Below, piece after piece: positions 47,644 to 57,944 of a DNA stretch of 64,000 nt. The stretch is from positions 62,001 to 126,000 of the forward strand of contig NZ_JANUEQ010000007.1 in assembly GCF_024807845.1 (NCBI RefSeq). Reading direction: 5' to 3'. This DNA comes from Klebsiella sp. BIGb0407 (GTDB lineage Bacteria; Pseudomonadota; Gammaproteobacteria; Enterobacterales; Enterobacteriaceae). Position 1 is the stretch's first letter, and every line of letters begins with the position of its first letter. The position numbers and the translations under genes were made by a program. The notes under the pieces are model-generated. The model had not been told where the DNA came from and made no database searches. It saw only the letters and a program-made list of their open reading frames with translations.

Positions 47644-48587
47644 TGAGTCGTCCTCGTCGTCGTGGCCGTGATATACATGGCGTATTGTTGCTGGATAAGC
47701 CCCAGGGCTTGTCTTCTAACGATGCCTTGCAGAAAGTGAAGCGTCTTTATAACGCTAACCGTGCGGGGCATACTGGTGCGCTTGATCCTCTGGCGACCGG
47801 TATGCTGCCTATTTGCCTCGGAGAAGCGACAAAGTTTTCCCAATACCTGCTGGACTCTGATAAACGCTATCGTGTGATTGCGCGTCTTGGGCAGCGTACG
47901 GATACTTCTGATGCTGAAGGGCAAGTTGTTGAAGAGCGCGAAGTGAATTTTAGTGCAGAGCAGCTTGCGCTTGCACTTGAGTCATTCCGCGGCGAGACAC
48001 AGCAAGTTCCTTCTATGTATTCAGCGCTGAAGTATCAGGGAAAACCGCTGTATGAATATGCCCGTCAGGGTATCAGTGTACCGCGAGAATCCCGTGCTAT
48101 TATTGTTTATGAACTCTTGTTCTTGCGTCATGAAGGTAATGAACTGGAACTGGAAATTCACTGCTCTAAAGGCACATATATTCGTACCATCATTGACGAT
48201 CTTGGCGAGAAGCTGGGATGTGGTGCGCATGTGACCTTCCTGCGTCGTCTGGCTGTCAGCAATTATCCTGTTGAACGTATGGTCACGCTGGAGCAACTTA
48301 ATGCTCTGATTGCAGAAGCTGAAGCTCAGGACATTGCGCCTGCCAGTCTGTTGGATCCACTATTGATGCCAATGGATAGCCCGGCAGCTGACTTCCCTAT
48401 AGTGAACCTCCTGTCAGAGGTTGCAGTCTGGTTTAAGAATGGCCAGCCTGTTCGTGTTACCGGAGCCCCACAAGAAGGTTTGGTACGCGTCACCGAAGGA
48501 AGCGAGCGAAAATTTATTGGCATGGCAGAAATCCTTGATGACGGGCGTGTTGCGCCGCGTCGTCTGGTAGTTGAATACCCTGTCTGA
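47643..48587 (+). CDS. truB: tRNA pseudouridine(55) synthase
   Basis: Encodes 314 residues, as in E. coli. TruB makes pseudouridine 55 in the T-loop of all elongator tRNAs and also acts as an RNA chaperone. The catalytic Asp48 is in [14 protein letters not shown]. Further family motifs are [20 protein letters not shown] and [19 protein letters not shown]-like domain ends the protein (about 250-314). The ATG at 47643 is favoured over the TTG one codon earlier. Confidence 0.97.
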   Translation: MSRPRRRGRDIHGVLLLDKPQGLSSNDALQKVKRLYNANRAGHTGALDPLATGMLPICLGEATKFSQYLLDSDKRYRVIARLGQRTDTSDAEGQVVEEREVNFSAEQLALALESFRGETQQVPSMYSALKYQGKPLYEYARQGISVPRESRAIIVYELLFLRHEGNELELEIHCSKGTYIRTIIDDLGEKLGCGAHVTFLRRLAVSNYPVERMVTLEQLNALIAEAEAQDIAPASLLDPLLMPMDSPAADFPIVNLLSEVAVWFKNGQPVRVTGAPQEGLVRVTEGSERKFIGMAEILDDGRVAPRRLVVEYPV

Positions 48588-48599
48588 ATCCGCACCAGC

Positions 48600-48628
48600 T
48601 TGCGATCGGTGGTCGCGACAGGTAAAAT
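48600..48628 (+). promoter_or_regulatory. Sigma-70 promoter of rpsO-pnp
   Basis: TTGCGA (48600-48605) and TAAAAT (48623-48628) are separated by 17 bases, giving a leader of about 100 bases in which E. coli S15 binds a pseudoknot to repress its own translation. Confidence 0.75.
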
Positions 48629-48735
48629 AACGCGGCTTACTGCCGGGTAAGTATTTTTTCTTTCCTGGCAGGTACTGTGGTTGCTGAATTAGAGATCGGC
48701 ACCCTCTTTTTTTATCTATAATTCTGGAGTTAAAA

Positions 48736-49005
48736 ATGTCTCTAAGCGTTGAAGCTAAAGCTAAAATTGTTGCTGAATTTGGTCGTGGTACTAACGACAG
48801 CGGTTCTACCGAAGTTCAGGTTGCACTGCTGACCGCACAGATTAACCATCTGCAAGGTCACTTTTCAGAGCATAAAAAAGATCACCACAGCCGTCGTGGT
48901 CTGCTGCGCATGGTTTCTCAGCGTCGTAAACTGCTCGACTACCTGAAACGTAAAGATGTTGCTCGTTATACTGACCTCATCGCTCGTTTAGGCCTGCGTC
49001 GCTAG
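48736..49005 (+). CDS. rpsO: 30S ribosomal protein S15
   Basis: Encodes 89 residues, as in E. coli. S15 binds the central domain of 16S rRNA and forms bridge B4. The signature is [40 protein letters not shown] ribosome site precedes the ATG. A terminator follows the stop; in E. coli some transcripts continue into pnp. Confidence 0.98.
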   Translation: MSLSVEAKAKIVAEFGRGTNDSGSTEVQVALLTAQINHLQGHFSEHKKDHHSRRGLLRMVSQRRKLLDYLKRKDVARYTDLIARLGLRR

Positions 49006-49022
49006 TTTTTGCGAGTTTCATA

Positions 49023-49049
49023 AAAGGGGCCTACGAGGCCCCTTTTTTC
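49023..49049. terminator. Terminator after rpsO
   Basis: AAAGGGGCC pairs with GGCCCCTTT, followed by TTT on the plus strand; the preceding A-run makes it able to act on the minus strand too, where E. coli encodes the small RNA SraG opposite pnp. Confidence 0.9.
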
Positions 49050-49117
49050 AACCGGAACCAAGCAATTCGGTTGAAACTGCTGTATCGTTGCTAAATGTGA
49101 TCTTTATTGCAGAGATT

Positions 49118-49175
49118 CGCGCGGCTAATGAGAAGCTTTACTCACAGAACAGGGTGAGGATTGTCATTAGTCGCG
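49118..49175 (+). promoter_or_regulatory. pnp leader hairpin (RNase III site)
   Basis: The left arm GCGGCTAATGA (49121-49131) pairs with TCATTAGTCGC (49164-49174), with a second inner stem CTCAC/GTGAG. This matches the long leader stem that RNase III cuts in E. coli so that PNPase can shut down its own synthesis. Confidence 0.75.
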
Positions 49176-49246
49176 AGGGTGTAATGAAGGTCGGGTATTA
49201 ACGGTAGTACGTCAATACGTACACCTGCATGATTAAGGATATTATT

Positions 49247-51376
49247 TTGCTGAATCCGATTGTTCGTAAATTCCAGTATGGTCAGCATACCGTCACCTTA
49301 GAGACCGGTATGATGGCTCGTCAGGCGACTGCTGCCGTTATGGTCAGCATGGATGACACCGCGGTATTAGTGACTGTTGTTGGTAAGAAAACAGCTAAAC
49401 CAGGTCAAGATTTCTTCCCACTGACAGTAAACTACCAGGAACGTACTTACGCTGCTGGCCGCATCCCGGGAAGTTTCTTCCGTCGTGAAGGTCGTCCAAG
49501 CGAAGGCGAAACGTTGATTTCTCGTCTGATTGACCGTCCGGTACGTCCACTGTTCCCGGAAGGCTTTGTTAACGAAGTTCAGCTTATTGCGACCGTGGTT
49601 TCCGTAAACCCACAGGTTAACCCTGATATCGTTGCGATGATTGGTGCTTCTGCGGCTCTGAGCCTGTCAGGTCTGCCATTCAATGGCCCAATCGGTGCCG
49701 CTCGCGTTGGTTTCCTCAACGGCCAGTACTTACTGAACCCGACTTCAGATGAACTGAAAGAGTCTAAACTGGACCTGGTTGTTGCTGGTACTACTGGTGC
49801 AGTACTGATGGTTGAGTCAGAAGCTGAACTGTTGAGCGAAGATCAAATGCTGGGTGCCGTGGTCTTTGGTCACGAGCAACAGCAGGTTGTTATCGATAAT
49901 ATCAACGCACTGGTTGCTGAAGCAGGCAAACCACGTTGGGACTGGCAGCCAGAAGCGCCTAATGACGCTCTGAATGCACGCGTTGCTGCTCTGGCAGAAT
50001 CTCGTCTGAGCGATGCTTATCTGGTGACTGATAAGCAAGAGCGTTATGAGCAAATTGGTGCGATTAAGTCTGACGTAACTGCCGCATTACAGGCAGAAGA
50101 CGAGACTTTAGATGCCGCTGAAATCAGCGACATCCTGCACGCTATCGAGAAAAACGTTGTTCGTAGCCGTGTTCTGCGTGGCGAGCCGCGTATTGATGGC
50201 CGTGAAAAAGACATGATCCGTGGTCTGGATGTACGTACTGGCGTTCTGCCACGCGTTCACGGTTCAGCACTGTTTACTCGTGGCGAAACTCAGGCTCTGG
50301 TTGCTGCGACCCTAGGTACTGCGCGTGATGCACAGAACCTTGATGAGTTGATGGGTGAGCGTACTGATAGCTTCCTGTTCCACTACAACTTCCCTCCGTA
50401 CTCTGTAGGCGAAACCGGTATGGTTGGTTCACCTAAGCGTCGTGAGATTGGTCACGGTCGTCTGGCTAAGCGTGGCGTACTGGCAGTAATGCCTGACGCA
50501 GCGACTTTCCCGTACACCGTACGTGTAGTTTCAGAAATTACTGAATCTAACGGTTCTTCTTCTATGGCTTCCGTATGTGGTGCATCATTAGCACTGATGG
50601 ATGCAGGTGTGCCTATCAAAGCTGCCGTTGCGGGTATCGCGATGGGTCTGGTCAAAGAAGGCGATAACTTTGTTGTTCTGTCTGATATTCTGGGTGACGA
50701 AGATCACCTGGGTGATATGGACTTTAAAGTTGCCGGTAGCCGTGAAGGTATCTCTGCTCTGCAGATGGATATCAAAATCGAAGGTATCACCCGTGAAATC
50801 ATGCATGCAGCACTGAACCAGGCTAAGGGTGCGCGTTTGCATATCCTGAGCGTGATGGAGCAGGCTATCAATGCACCGCGTGGCGATATTTCTGAATTTG
50901 CACCGCGCATCCATACAATTAAGATCAGTGTTGATAAGATCAAGGATATCATCGGTAAAGGCGGCGCGGTTATCCGTGCACTGACCGAAGAAACCGGTAC
51001 CACGATTGAAATCGAAGATGACGGCACTGTGAAAATCGCTGCAACCGATAACGAGAAAGCGAAACATGCTATCCGTCGTATCGAAGAAATTACCGCAGAG
51101 ATTGAAGTGGGTCGTATCTACAACGGTAAAGTCACCCGTATCGTTGATTTCGGTGCTTTCGTTGCGATTGGCGGCGGTAAAGAAGGTCTGGTTCATATTT
51201 CCCAGATTGCTGACAAACGCGTAGAGAAAGTGACTGATTATCTGCAAATGGGTCAGGAAGTACCGGTAAAAGTACTGGAAGTCGATCGTCAGGGCCGTGT
51301 TCGTTTAAGTATTAAAGAAGCCACTGAGCAATCTCCAGCTGAAACTGCCGCACCTGCTGCACCAGAAGCTGAGTAA
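49247..51376 (+). CDS. pnp: Polyribonucleotide nucleotidyltransferase (PNPase)
   Basis: Encodes 709 residues. PNPase degrades RNA from the 3' end with phosphate and can add tails; it is part of the degradosome. The start is the TTG at 49247 (TTG CTG AAT CCG), as in E. coli, with TAAGGAT upstream; an ATG at 49229 in frame is rejected. Two RNase PH domains (about 1-145 and 310-540) flank an all-alpha domain. [10 protein letters not shown] and the second-domain catalytic region around [16 protein letters not shown] are present. The KH domain ([16 protein letters not shown] near 562) and S1 domain follow. Confidence 0.98.
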   Translation: MLNPIVRKFQYGQHTVTLETGMMARQATAAVMVSMDDTAVLVTVVGKKTAKPGQDFFPLTVNYQERTYAAGRIPGSFFRREGRPSEGETLISRLIDRPVRPLFPEGFVNEVQLIATVVSVNPQVNPDIVAMIGASAALSLSGLPFNGPIGAARVGFLNGQYLLNPTSDELKESKLDLVVAGTTGAVLMVESEAELLSEDQMLGAVVFGHEQQQVVIDNINALVAEAGKPRWDWQPEAPNDALNARVAALAESRLSDAYLVTDKQERYEQIGAIKSDVTAALQAEDETLDAAEISDILHAIEKNVVRSRVLRGEPRIDGREKDMIRGLDVRTGVLPRVHGSALFTRGETQALVAATLGTARDAQNLDELMGERTDSFLFHYNFPPYSVGETGMVGSPKRREIGHGRLAKRGVLAVMPDAATFPYTVRVVSEITESNGSSSMASVCGASLALMDAGVPIKAAVAGIAMGLVKEGDNFVVLSDILGDEDHLGDMDFKVAGSREGISALQMDIKIEGITREIMHAALNQAKGARLHILSVMEQAINAPRGDISEFAPRIHTIKISVDKIKDIIGKGGAVIRALTEETGTTIEIEDDGTVKIAATDNEKAKHAIRRIEEITAEIEVGRIYNGKVTRIVDFGAFVAIGGGKEGLVHISQIADKRVEKVTDYLQMGQEVPVKVLEVDRQGRVRLSIKEATEQSPAETAAPAAPEAE

Positions 51377-51407
51377 GACTCACTGACAGTAGATAACGGT
51401 TTGTAAC

Positions 51408-51428
51408 GGGGCAGGATGCCCCATTTTG
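51408..51428 (+). terminator. Weak terminator/attenuator after pnp
   Basis: GGGGC-AGGAT-GCCCC is followed by ATTTTG. The short stem suggests partial read-through into nlpI. Confidence 0.55.
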
Positions 51429-51476
51429 CGAGCGGGGACCAGGATGTTCACCATTTGTTGTCTTCAGGAGTAGGTC

Positions 51477-52364
51477 ATGAAGCCTTTTTTGCGCTGGTGT
51501 TTTGTTGCTACAGCTATCACACTGGCAGGATGCAGCAACAATTCTGCATGGCGTAAAAACGAGGTTCTCGCAGTACCGTTACAACCGTCATTGCAGCAAG
51601 AAGTCATCCTGGCGAGAATGGAACAGATTCTTGCCAGCCGTGCTTTAACGGATGATGAACGCGCACAGCTTTTATATGAGCGCGGAGTGTTGTATGATAG
51701 TCTAGGTTTGCGAGCACTTGCGCGGAATGATTTCTCACAAGCGCTGGCAATCCGACCTGATATGCCTGAAGTATTCAATTACTTAGGCATATATTTAACG
51801 CAGGCAGGCAATTTTGACGCCGCCTATGAAGCGTTTGATTCTGTACTTGAGCTTGATCCAACTTACAACTATGCGCGTTTGAATCGTGGTATCGCCCTCT
51901 ATTACGGTGGTCGTTATCGCTTAGCGCAAGATGATCTGCAGGCGTTTTATCAAGACGATCCCAACGATCCATTCCGTAGTCTGTGGCTCTACATTGCTGA
52001 AAGCAGTGTAGATGAAAAACAGGCCAAAGAGGCGTTACAACAGCGCCTGGAAGAATCGGATAAAGAGCAATGGGGATGGAACATTGTCGAGTTCTATCTG
52101 GGCAACATTAGTGAAGTCACGCTAATGGAAAGGCTTCAGATGAACGCAACGGATAACACTTCGCTCGCTGAGCATCTCAGTGAAACCAACTTCTATTTAG
52201 GTAAGTACTACCTAAGTCTGGGGGAAAAGGACAGCGCCACGGCACTGTTCAAGTTAGCGGTAGCTAACAACGTACATAATTACGTTGAGCATCGTTATGC
52301 ATTGTTGGAATTAGCGCTCTTGGGCCAGGAGCAAGACGACCTGGCAGAATCGGACCAGCAATAG
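51477..52364 (+). CDS. nlpI: Lipoprotein NlpI
   Basis: Encodes 295 residues. NlpI is an outer-membrane TPR lipoprotein that scaffolds peptidoglycan enzymes and delivers MepS to the protease Prc. The lipobox LAGC places the acylated Cys at residue 19. Four to five TPR units span about 60-290 (for example [34 protein letters not shown]). AGGAG stands before the ATG. It lies between pnp and deaD, as in E. coli. Confidence 0.97.
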   Translation: MKPFLRWCFVATAITLAGCSNNSAWRKNEVLAVPLQPSLQQEVILARMEQILASRALTDDERAQLLYERGVLYDSLGLRALARNDFSQALAIRPDMPEVFNYLGIYLTQAGNFDAAYEAFDSVLELDPTYNYARLNRGIALYYGGRYRLAQDDLQAFYQDDPNDPFRSLWLYIAESSVDEKQAKEALQQRLEESDKEQWGWNIVEFYLGNISEVTLMERLQMNATDNTSLAEHLSETNFYLGKYYLSLGEKDSATALFKLAVANNVHNYVEHRYALLELALLGQEQDDLAESDQQ

Positions 52365-52471
52365 CTGACGTACAACGACAGCCCATAAACTTTTGTTAAA
52401 GTCATCATCTTAACGGGTGAGGGCGTTTTTGTTCGTCAATCAATCAAATTTGAGCCGGTTCACACTTTTCA

Positions 52472-52549
52472 ATGAAAATTGCTGTTAAATTTCAAGATGA
52501 GTTATGTAGACTGGCCGCCATTACTGAGGCACATGTACTACATGACTGA
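52472..52549 (+). CDS. yrbN: Small protein YrbN, upstream of and overlapping deaD
   Basis: A 25-codon frame, [20 protein letters not shown] and five more residues, whose DELCRLAAI core matches the E. coli small protein YrbN at the same place. It overlaps the deaD start by 8 bases, so translation of the two may be coupled. No clear ribosome site stands before its ATG. Its function is unknown. Confidence 0.75.
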   Translation: MKIAVKFQDELCRLAAITEAHVLHD

Positions 52550-54479
52550 ATTAAATACTACTTTCTCCGATCTCGGATTGAAATCTTCTATTATTGATGC
52601 ACTGAACGATCTGGGTTACGAAAAACCTTCCCCTATTCAGGCGGAATGTATCCCTCATCTGTTGGGTGGTCGCGATGTTCTGGGTATGGCCCAGACCGGG
52701 AGTGGTAAAACCGCTGCGTTTTCCGTTCCTTTACTGAATAACCTTGATGCTGCAATTAAAGCACCACAGATTCTGGTGCTGGCGCCAACGCGTGAGCTGG
52801 CAGTGCAGGTTGCTGAAGCAATGACTAGCTTCTCCAAGCACATGCAAGGCGTTAACGTTGTTGCTCTGTACGGTGGTCAGCGTTATGACGTGCAGCTGCG
52901 TGCTCTGCGTCAGGGACCACAAATTGTTGTCGGAACACCTGGTCGTCTGCTGGATCACCTGAAGCGTGGGACCCTTAACCTGTCCAGCCTGAAAGGTCTG
53001 GTTCTGGACGAAGCTGATGAAATGTTGCGTATGGGCTTCATCGAAGACGTTGAAACCATTATGGCGCAGATCCCTGCTGAGCATCAGACAGCATTGTTCT
53101 CTGCAACTATGCCAGAAGCGATTCGTCGTATTACCCGTCGTTTCATGAAAGATCCACAGGAAGTTCGCATCCAGTCAAGCATCACTACGCGCCCGGATAT
53201 CAGCCAGAGTTACTGGTCTGTTCACGGTATGCGTAAGAATGAAGCTCTGGTACGTTTCCTGGAAGCTGAAGATTTTGATGCTGCGATTATTTTCGTACGT
53301 ACCAAAAATGCGACGCTGGAAGTGGCTGAAGCACTTGAGGCGAGCGGTTATAACAGCGCAGCGCTGAATGGCGATATGAACCAGGCGTTACGTGAACAAA
53401 CTCTGGAACGTCTGAAAGATGGTCGCCTGGATATTCTGATTGCGACCGATGTTGCTGCACGTGGTCTGGATGTTGAGCGTATTAGCCTGGTCGTTAACTA
53501 CGACATTCCGATGGACTCAGAATCTTACGTTCACCGTATTGGCCGTACTGGTCGTGCGGGTCGTGCGGGTCGCGCTTTACTGTTTGTTGAAAACCGTGAG
53601 CGTCGTCTGCTGCGTAACATTGAACGCATCATGAAACTGACCATCCCTGAAGCAGAGCTGCCAAATGCAGAGTTGCTCGGTGAGCGTCGTCTGGCTAAAT
53701 TTGCCGCTAAAGTACAGCAACAGCTGGAAAGCAGTGATTTAGACAAGTACCGTGCGCTGTTGTCTAAAATACAGCCAAGTGAAGATGAGCTGGATATTGA
53801 AACCCTGGCTGCTGCTTTACTGAAAATGGCACAAGGTGAACGTCCTCTGATCGTTCCGGCTGATGCGCCAATGCGTCCACGTCGTGAATTCCGTGAGCGC
53901 GATGAGCGTTTTGAACGTCCTGAGCGTAGCTCACGTGATCGTTCTGAGCGTAGCCCACGCGGTGAGCGTTCTGAACGTCCTGCTGGCGCTGAAGGTGCTC
54001 CGCGCCGTGAGCGTCGTGAAGCAGGCGATATGGAACTGTATCGTATTGAAGTTGGCCGTGATGATGGTGTTGAAGTTCGTCATATTGTTGGTGCTATTGC
54101 CAACGAAGGCGATATCAGCAGCCGTTATATCGGTAACATCAAACTGTTTGCATCACACTCCACTATTGAGCTGCCGAAAGGTATGCCAGGTGAAGTTCTG
54201 CAGCACTTTACCCGCACTCGTATTCTCAATAAACCGATGAATATGCAGCTGATGGGTGATGCTCAACCGCGTCCGGAGCGTTCAGGTGAACGCCGTGGCG
54301 GTGCTGGTGCCGGTCGTGGTTTCGGCGGTGAGCGTCGTGAAGGCGGTCGTGGCCCACGTCGTGAAGGAGCGGGTGCTGGTGCAGGTCGCTTTAGCGGTGA
54401 ACGTCGTGAAGGTGCTCGCGGTCCTCGTCGTGAAGAGGGTGCTGCTGCAGCCCCACGTCGTCGTACTCCTGACGCATAA
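52542..54479 (+). CDS. deaD: Cold-shock DEAD-box RNA helicase A (CsdA)
   Basis: Encodes 645 residues (E. coli: 629). DeaD unwinds RNA in 50S assembly and in the cold degradosome. Walker A AQTGSGKT (50-57), [12 protein letters not shown] (156-159), SAT and [13 protein letters not shown] are intact. A dimerisation and RNA-binding domain follows near 440-580, split by an R/E/S-rich insert of repeats ([14 protein letters not shown]) and a GGERREG-type tail richer than in E. coli. The ATG at 52542 ([11 protein letters not shown]) fits; a longer frame back to 52479 would overlap yrbN in another frame, as in older E. coli annotation. Confidence 0.97.
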   Translation: MTELNTTFSDLGLKSSIIDALNDLGYEKPSPIQAECIPHLLGGRDVLGMAQTGSGKTAAFSVPLLNNLDAAIKAPQILVLAPTRELAVQVAEAMTSFSKHMQGVNVVALYGGQRYDVQLRALRQGPQIVVGTPGRLLDHLKRGTLNLSSLKGLVLDEADEMLRMGFIEDVETIMAQIPAEHQTALFSATMPEAIRRITRRFMKDPQEVRIQSSITTRPDISQSYWSVHGMRKNEALVRFLEAEDFDAAIIFVRTKNATLEVAEALEASGYNSAALNGDMNQALREQTLERLKDGRLDILIATDVAARGLDVERISLVVNYDIPMDSESYVHRIGRTGRAGRAGRALLFVENRERRLLRNIERIMKLTIPEAELPNAELLGERRLAKFAAKVQQQLESSDLDKYRALLSKIQPSEDELDIETLAAALLKMAQGERPLIVPADAPMRPRREFRERDERFERPERSSRDRSERSPRGERSERPAGAEGAPRRERREAGDMELYRIEVGRDDGVEVRHIVGAIANEGDISSRYIGNIKLFASHSTIELPKGMPGEVLQHFTRTRILNKPMNMQLMGDAQPRPERSGERRGGAGAGRGFGGERREGGRGPRREGAGAGAGRFSGERREGARGPRREEGAAAAPRRRTPDA

Positions 54480-54519
54480 ATAGACAGTAAACTGCTTCTT
54501 TTAGCTTAAGAAGCAGTCG

Positions 54520-54554
54520 AAAAGCCCTGACCTTAACCGGCAGGGCTTTTTTTT
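54520..54554 (+). terminator. Terminator of deaD
   Basis: AAAGCCCTG pairs with CAGGGCTTT, followed by a run of T. A second hairpin, ACTGCTTCTT with AAGAAGCAGT (54491-54517), lies just before it. Confidence 0.9.
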
Positions 54555-54563
54555 ATCCTGTTT

Positions 54564-54581
54564 GTACTTATGTACTGGTAC
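54564..54581. promoter_or_regulatory. TrpR-type operator of mtr
   Basis: GTACTTATGTACTGGTAC matches the Trp repressor operator (GTACTAGTTAACTAGTAC-like) at most symmetric positions and overlaps a TACAAT -10-like box (54579-54584). mtr is repressed by TrpR with tryptophan in E. coli. Confidence 0.7.
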
Positions 54582-54635
54582 AATGAAGCAAAGCAGAACC
54601 ATAAGGTTTGTTGTTTCATTTAACCAGGATCCGGT

Positions 54636-55877
54636 ATGACAGATTTAGCTATGCGCAAGACCCCCTCCATTTTTGGGGGTGTCATGATAATCGGTGGCAC
54701 CATTATTGGTGCTGGTATGTTCTCATTACCGGTGGTGATGTCAGGAGCATGGTTTTTCTGGTCAATGGCCGCCCTGGTCTTTACCTGGTTTTGTATGCTG
54801 CACTCAGGTCTGATGATCCTTGAGGCTAACCTTAACTATCGGATTGGCTCCAGCTTCGATACCGTCACCAAAGATTTATTAGGTCAGGGCTGGAATATTA
54901 TTAACGGCCTGTCGATTGCTTTTGTCTTATATATTCTGACTTACGCCTATATCTCTGCCAGTGGCTCAATTATTCATCACACGCTTTTGCAGATGAATAT
55001 CGACCTTTCAGCCCGTATGGGGGGATTGCTGTTTGCTCTGTTTGTCGCTTTTATTGTCTGGCTGAGTACTAAAGCCGTCAGCCGTATGACGGCGATTGTA
55101 CTGGGCGCTAAAATTATCACCTTCTTTATGACGTTTGGTGGCCTGCTCTGGCATATCGAACCTGTCACCTTACTGAACAGTGAGGCGATTAATCCAAGCT
55201 ATCTGCCCTATCTGTTAATGACGCTTCCGTTCTGCCTGGCCTCGTTTGGCTATCATGGCAACGTTCCGAGCCTGATGAAGTTTTACGGTAAAAATCCACG
55301 GCTTATCAGCCGCTGTTTACTGTGGGGGACGGTGATGGCGCTGGTGCTGTATACCATCTGGCTGCTCGGCAGTATGGGGAATATCCCGCGTGTGGAATTT
55401 ATTAGTATTGCTGAGCGTGGTGGGAATATTGATGTGCTGGTCCAGGCACTCAGTGGGGTACTGAATAGTCGGACACTTGATTTGCTCCTGCTGATTTTCT
55501 CAAACTTTGCCGTAGCGAGCTCTTTTCTGGGCGTGACTCTGGGCCTGTTTGACTATCTGGCAGACTTGTTTGACTTTGATGATTCGAAAGCAGGGCGCCT
55601 GAAAACCGCAGCGGTGACTTTCACACCTCCGGTGATCGGTGGTTTTCTCTGGCCAAATGGTTTTATCTACGCTATCGGTTATGCGGGTCTGGCAGCAACT
55701 ATCTGGGCGGCGATTGTACCCGCCTTACTGGCTCGCGCTTCACGTAAAAAATTCGGCAGTCCGTTGTACCGGGTCTGGGGCGGCAATAGCATGATTGCCC
55801 TGATCCTCATCTTCGGTATCGGTAATGCGGTGATTCAAATTCTCTCGAGTTTTAATCTGCTGCCGGTTTATCGCTAA
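54636..55877 (+). CDS. mtr: Tryptophan-specific proton symporter Mtr
   Basis: Encodes 413 residues (E. coli: 414) with about eleven membrane helices. Mtr is the high-affinity tryptophan importer (also for indole) of the HAAAP family. The sequence [22 protein letters not shown] near residue 20 and [19 protein letters not shown] near 195 are nearly identical to E. coli. It has its own promoter region with a TrpR operator. A GC-rich hairpin follows the stop. Confidence 0.97.
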   Translation: MTDLAMRKTPSIFGGVMIIGGTIIGAGMFSLPVVMSGAWFFWSMAALVFTWFCMLHSGLMILEANLNYRIGSSFDTVTKDLLGQGWNIINGLSIAFVLYILTYAYISASGSIIHHTLLQMNIDLSARMGGLLFALFVAFIVWLSTKAVSRMTAIVLGAKIITFFMTFGGLLWHIEPVTLLNSEAINPSYLPYLLMTLPFCLASFGYHGNVPSLMKFYGKNPRLISRCLLWGTVMALVLYTIWLLGSMGNIPRVEFISIAERGGNIDVLVQALSGVLNSRTLDLLLLIFSNFAVASSFLGVTLGLFDYLADLFDFDDSKAGRLKTAAVTFTPPVIGGFLWPNGFIYAIGYAGLAATIWAAIVPALLARASRKKFGSPLYRVWGGNSMIALILIFGIGNAVIQILSSFNLLPVYR

Positions 55878-55882
55878 ATCAT

Positions 55883-55907
55883 AGCCCCCTCCCGCCGGGA
55901 GGGGGCT
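55883..55907. terminator. GC-rich hairpin between converging mtr and yhbW
   Basis: AGCCCCCTCCC pairs perfectly with GGGAGGGGGCT around a 3-base loop. There is no T-run on either side, so termination may be Rho-assisted. Confidence 0.6.
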
Positions 55908-55914
55908 GGAGGAA

Positions 55915-56919
55915 CTATAAGCTTTCGCGAACATCCATTGCTAAATCGAAGGAGTACAGTCTGGCGTCATTATCGAAGATTTGGCCATTCACCATAATCT
56001 CGTCGGCCTGGGTCTCACGCAGTAATGAAATCAAGCCGTGACGGACTTTGGCTTTATCCCCCACCAGTGACAGGCTCAATGCTTTTTCCACGCCATATTT
56101 CAACCCTCCGCTCCAGACAGTATCCATATTTTCAACCGGAGGCGGTAATAGCCCGGTTTCTCCACGATGTAATCTGACAAAAGCTTGCTGCATCGAGGTA
56201 AACAGGAATTCGGCATCACGGTTACTGTCAGCGACGACGATATTAATACACACCATGGCATAAGGCTTAGCCAGACGCTCTGATGGCACAAACTGCGTGC
56301 GGTAAAGCTGTAATGCCTGGAATAACATATCTGGTGCAAAGTGCGAGGCAAAAGCGAAGGGCAGACCTAACTGGGCGGCAAGCTGTGCGCTGTAGAGGCT
56401 GGAACCGAGTAACCAGACAGGGACTTTGGCACCGTAGCCTGGAACAGGACGGACCGCAGGATTAGCTTCTCTGGCATCAAACCATGACACCAGTTCGAGA
56501 ACATCCCGCGGGAAATTATCGATATCGCCATTCATATGGCGGCGCAGTGCCTGCATGGTACGCTGATCGCTGCCAGGCGCCCTGCCTAACCCCAAATCAA
56601 TTCGGCCAGGATAGAGCGTTTCAAGCGTACCGAACTGTTCCGCGATGACTAGCGGGGAGTGGTTGGGAAGCATCACTCCGCCAGAACCGAGTCGCAGAGT
56701 GGTGGTGTTAGCAGCCAGATAGCCAATTAATACGGAAGTTGCTGCGCTGGCAATACCGACCATATTATGGTGTTCGGCCAGCCAGTAACGATCATATTGC
56801 CGTTTTTCTGCCAGACGGGCTAAGTCCAGAGAACGACGAAAAGCCTCACCCACATCCTGACCTTCGGGGACAGGGGCTAAGTCCAGTACTGAAAAAGGAA
56901 TATTAAGAGATTCAGACAT
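55915..56919 (-). CDS. yhbW: Luciferase-like monooxygenase-family protein YhbW
   Basis: Encodes 334 residues (E. coli: 335), a flavin-dependent TIM-barrel protein of the bacterial luciferase family. [25 protein letters not shown] near residue 45, [23 protein letters not shown] and [11 protein letters not shown] are typical. Substrate and role are unknown. It stands downstream of ubiUV on the same strand, separated by a palindromic repeat. Confidence 0.94.
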   Translation of the reverse strand: MSESLNIPFSVLDLAPVPEGQDVGEAFRRSLDLARLAEKRQYDRYWLAEHHNMVGIASAATSVLIGYLAANTTTLRLGSGGVMLPNHSPLVIAEQFGTLETLYPGRIDLGLGRAPGSDQRTMQALRRHMNGDIDNFPRDVLELVSWFDAREANPAVRPVPGYGAKVPVWLLGSSLYSAQLAAQLGLPFAFASHFAPDMLFQALQLYRTQFVPSERLAKPYAMVCINIVVADSNRDAEFLFTSMQQAFVRLHRGETGLLPPPVENMDTVWSGGLKYGVEKALSLSLVGDKAKVRHGLISLLRETQADEIMVNGQIFDNDARLYSFDLAMDVRESL

Positions 56920-57002
56920 AGCGGCTCACTTTTTATGAACAGGGTTTGCTGTAATCTCTAGTATTGCTCAATTTCAGTACTTTTTAAGTAACAATGCGAG
57001 CT

Positions 57003-57045
57003 ATACCCGTCATCTGGCTGAATCACATAGGCATCTATGTGATTC
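57003..57045. repeat. Palindromic intergenic repeat between ubiV and yhbW
   Basis: GAATCACATAG (57020-57030) and CTATGTGATTC (57035-57045) form a perfect 11-bp stem around GCAT. It is preceded by TATACCCGTCATC, which resembles the opening of a dispersed palindromic repeat I recall from other Enterobacterales. No T-run follows on the minus strand. Confidence 0.55.
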
Positions 57046-57051
57046 GCAAGC

Positions 57052-57936
57052 TTAAGGAGAGGTTATCAGCGACAGTCCTGCCACACGCCGCCAGTAACCA
57101 TTACAGTCCCGTGAGTCGGTCAGCGGAAGCGGTGCATGGCCTTGTTCATTGGCGCGGAAAGCATTGAGAATATCCAGCGTACCCAGCCCCATCGGTGAGA
57201 GGCGAACCATATCAACCAGGCCTTTCATTGAAGCCAGTTCATTCCCAAGGTTGTAGACATAGCCGCTCATGGTCTGGATCCCATTGAGGACAAAGACTTG
57301 TTGCTGTTCCTGGGAAAATACATCCCGGCCATTAGGATAGGCAATACAGCAGGTTTCACACTCATCTTTGGAACGGTTTTCTGAACGAGCGGTAAAACAA
57401 CGCGCTGACCAGGCAAGGGGTAAGTGGCCGTAGCTCAAGACTTCCACTTCGAACTGATTGCGGATCCCCAGTTCATCACATTGCAGAAGCAAGTTTTCCA
57501 GCCAGTCACGAGAGAGCTCCACCGGCATACACCAGCGTACCATTCCTTGTTTCAGCAACAGACGCAGCGTGACGGCGTTATAGCAGTTCAGCGCATGTCC
57601 GGCGACAAAAGGGAGTTTTTGTTCTGCGGCGAGATTGACGGCACCAAAATCATTGGCCTCAATCATAAACTCACCGTTGTCGATATAGCGTTTTACTTCC
57701 CTCAGCTCAGAGGGCGCCTGGATAAGCCCCAGAGTAGAAAGCACCACCTGTTTGCCCTGGCTGGCAATCATTTTAGCCATATCAAACCAATCGTCGGCTT
57801 TAGTCGCACGGCGTTTACTGCACACCGCTTCGCCAAGATAGATGACATCCGCATGGCTGTTCATCGCTGCCTGATAAAATTTTTCCAGCTGTTCAGCCGG
57901 CCAATAATAAAGTACCGGGCCTAAAGAATATTTCAT
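57052..57936 (-). CDS. ubiV: Anaerobic ubiquinone biosynthesis protein UbiV
   Basis: Encodes 294 residues (formerly YhbV), a peptidase U32-family protein. UbiU and UbiV form a 4Fe-4S heterodimer that hydroxylates the ubiquinone ring without oxygen, with prephenate as likely oxygen donor. The cluster cysteines are visible: Cys39 in GEAVCSKRR and Cys180, Cys193 and Cys197 in ARCFTARSENRSKDECETCC. The ATG at 57936 is the E. coli-like start MKYSLGPVLYYWP. The ubiU stop is 8 bases upstream. Confidence 0.96.
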   Translation of the reverse strand: MKYSLGPVLYYWPAEQLEKFYQAAMNSHADVIYLGEAVCSKRRATKADDWFDMAKMIASQGKQVVLSTLGLIQAPSELREVKRYIDNGEFMIEANDFGAVNLAAEQKLPFVAGHALNCYNAVTLRLLLKQGMVRWCMPVELSRDWLENLLLQCDELGIRNQFEVEVLSYGHLPLAWSARCFTARSENRSKDECETCCIAYPNGRDVFSQEQQQVFVLNGIQTMSGYVYNLGNELASMKGLVDMVRLSPMGLGTLDILNAFRANEQGHAPLPLTDSRDCNGYWRRVAGLSLITSP

Positions 57937-57944
57937 GGGGATCC

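Noticed and set aside
48717-48722. TATAAT just before rpsO as its promoter -10
   Set aside because: It lies 14 bases before the ATG, so the transcript would begin at or after the ribosome site. The TTGCGA-N17-TAAAAT promoter at 48600-48628 fits better.
53871-54479. R/G/E-rich repeats at the end of deaD as a possible frameshift or repeat expansion
   Set aside because: The frame is continuous and the conserved RNA-binding segment lies between the repeats; such tails vary normally in this helicase.
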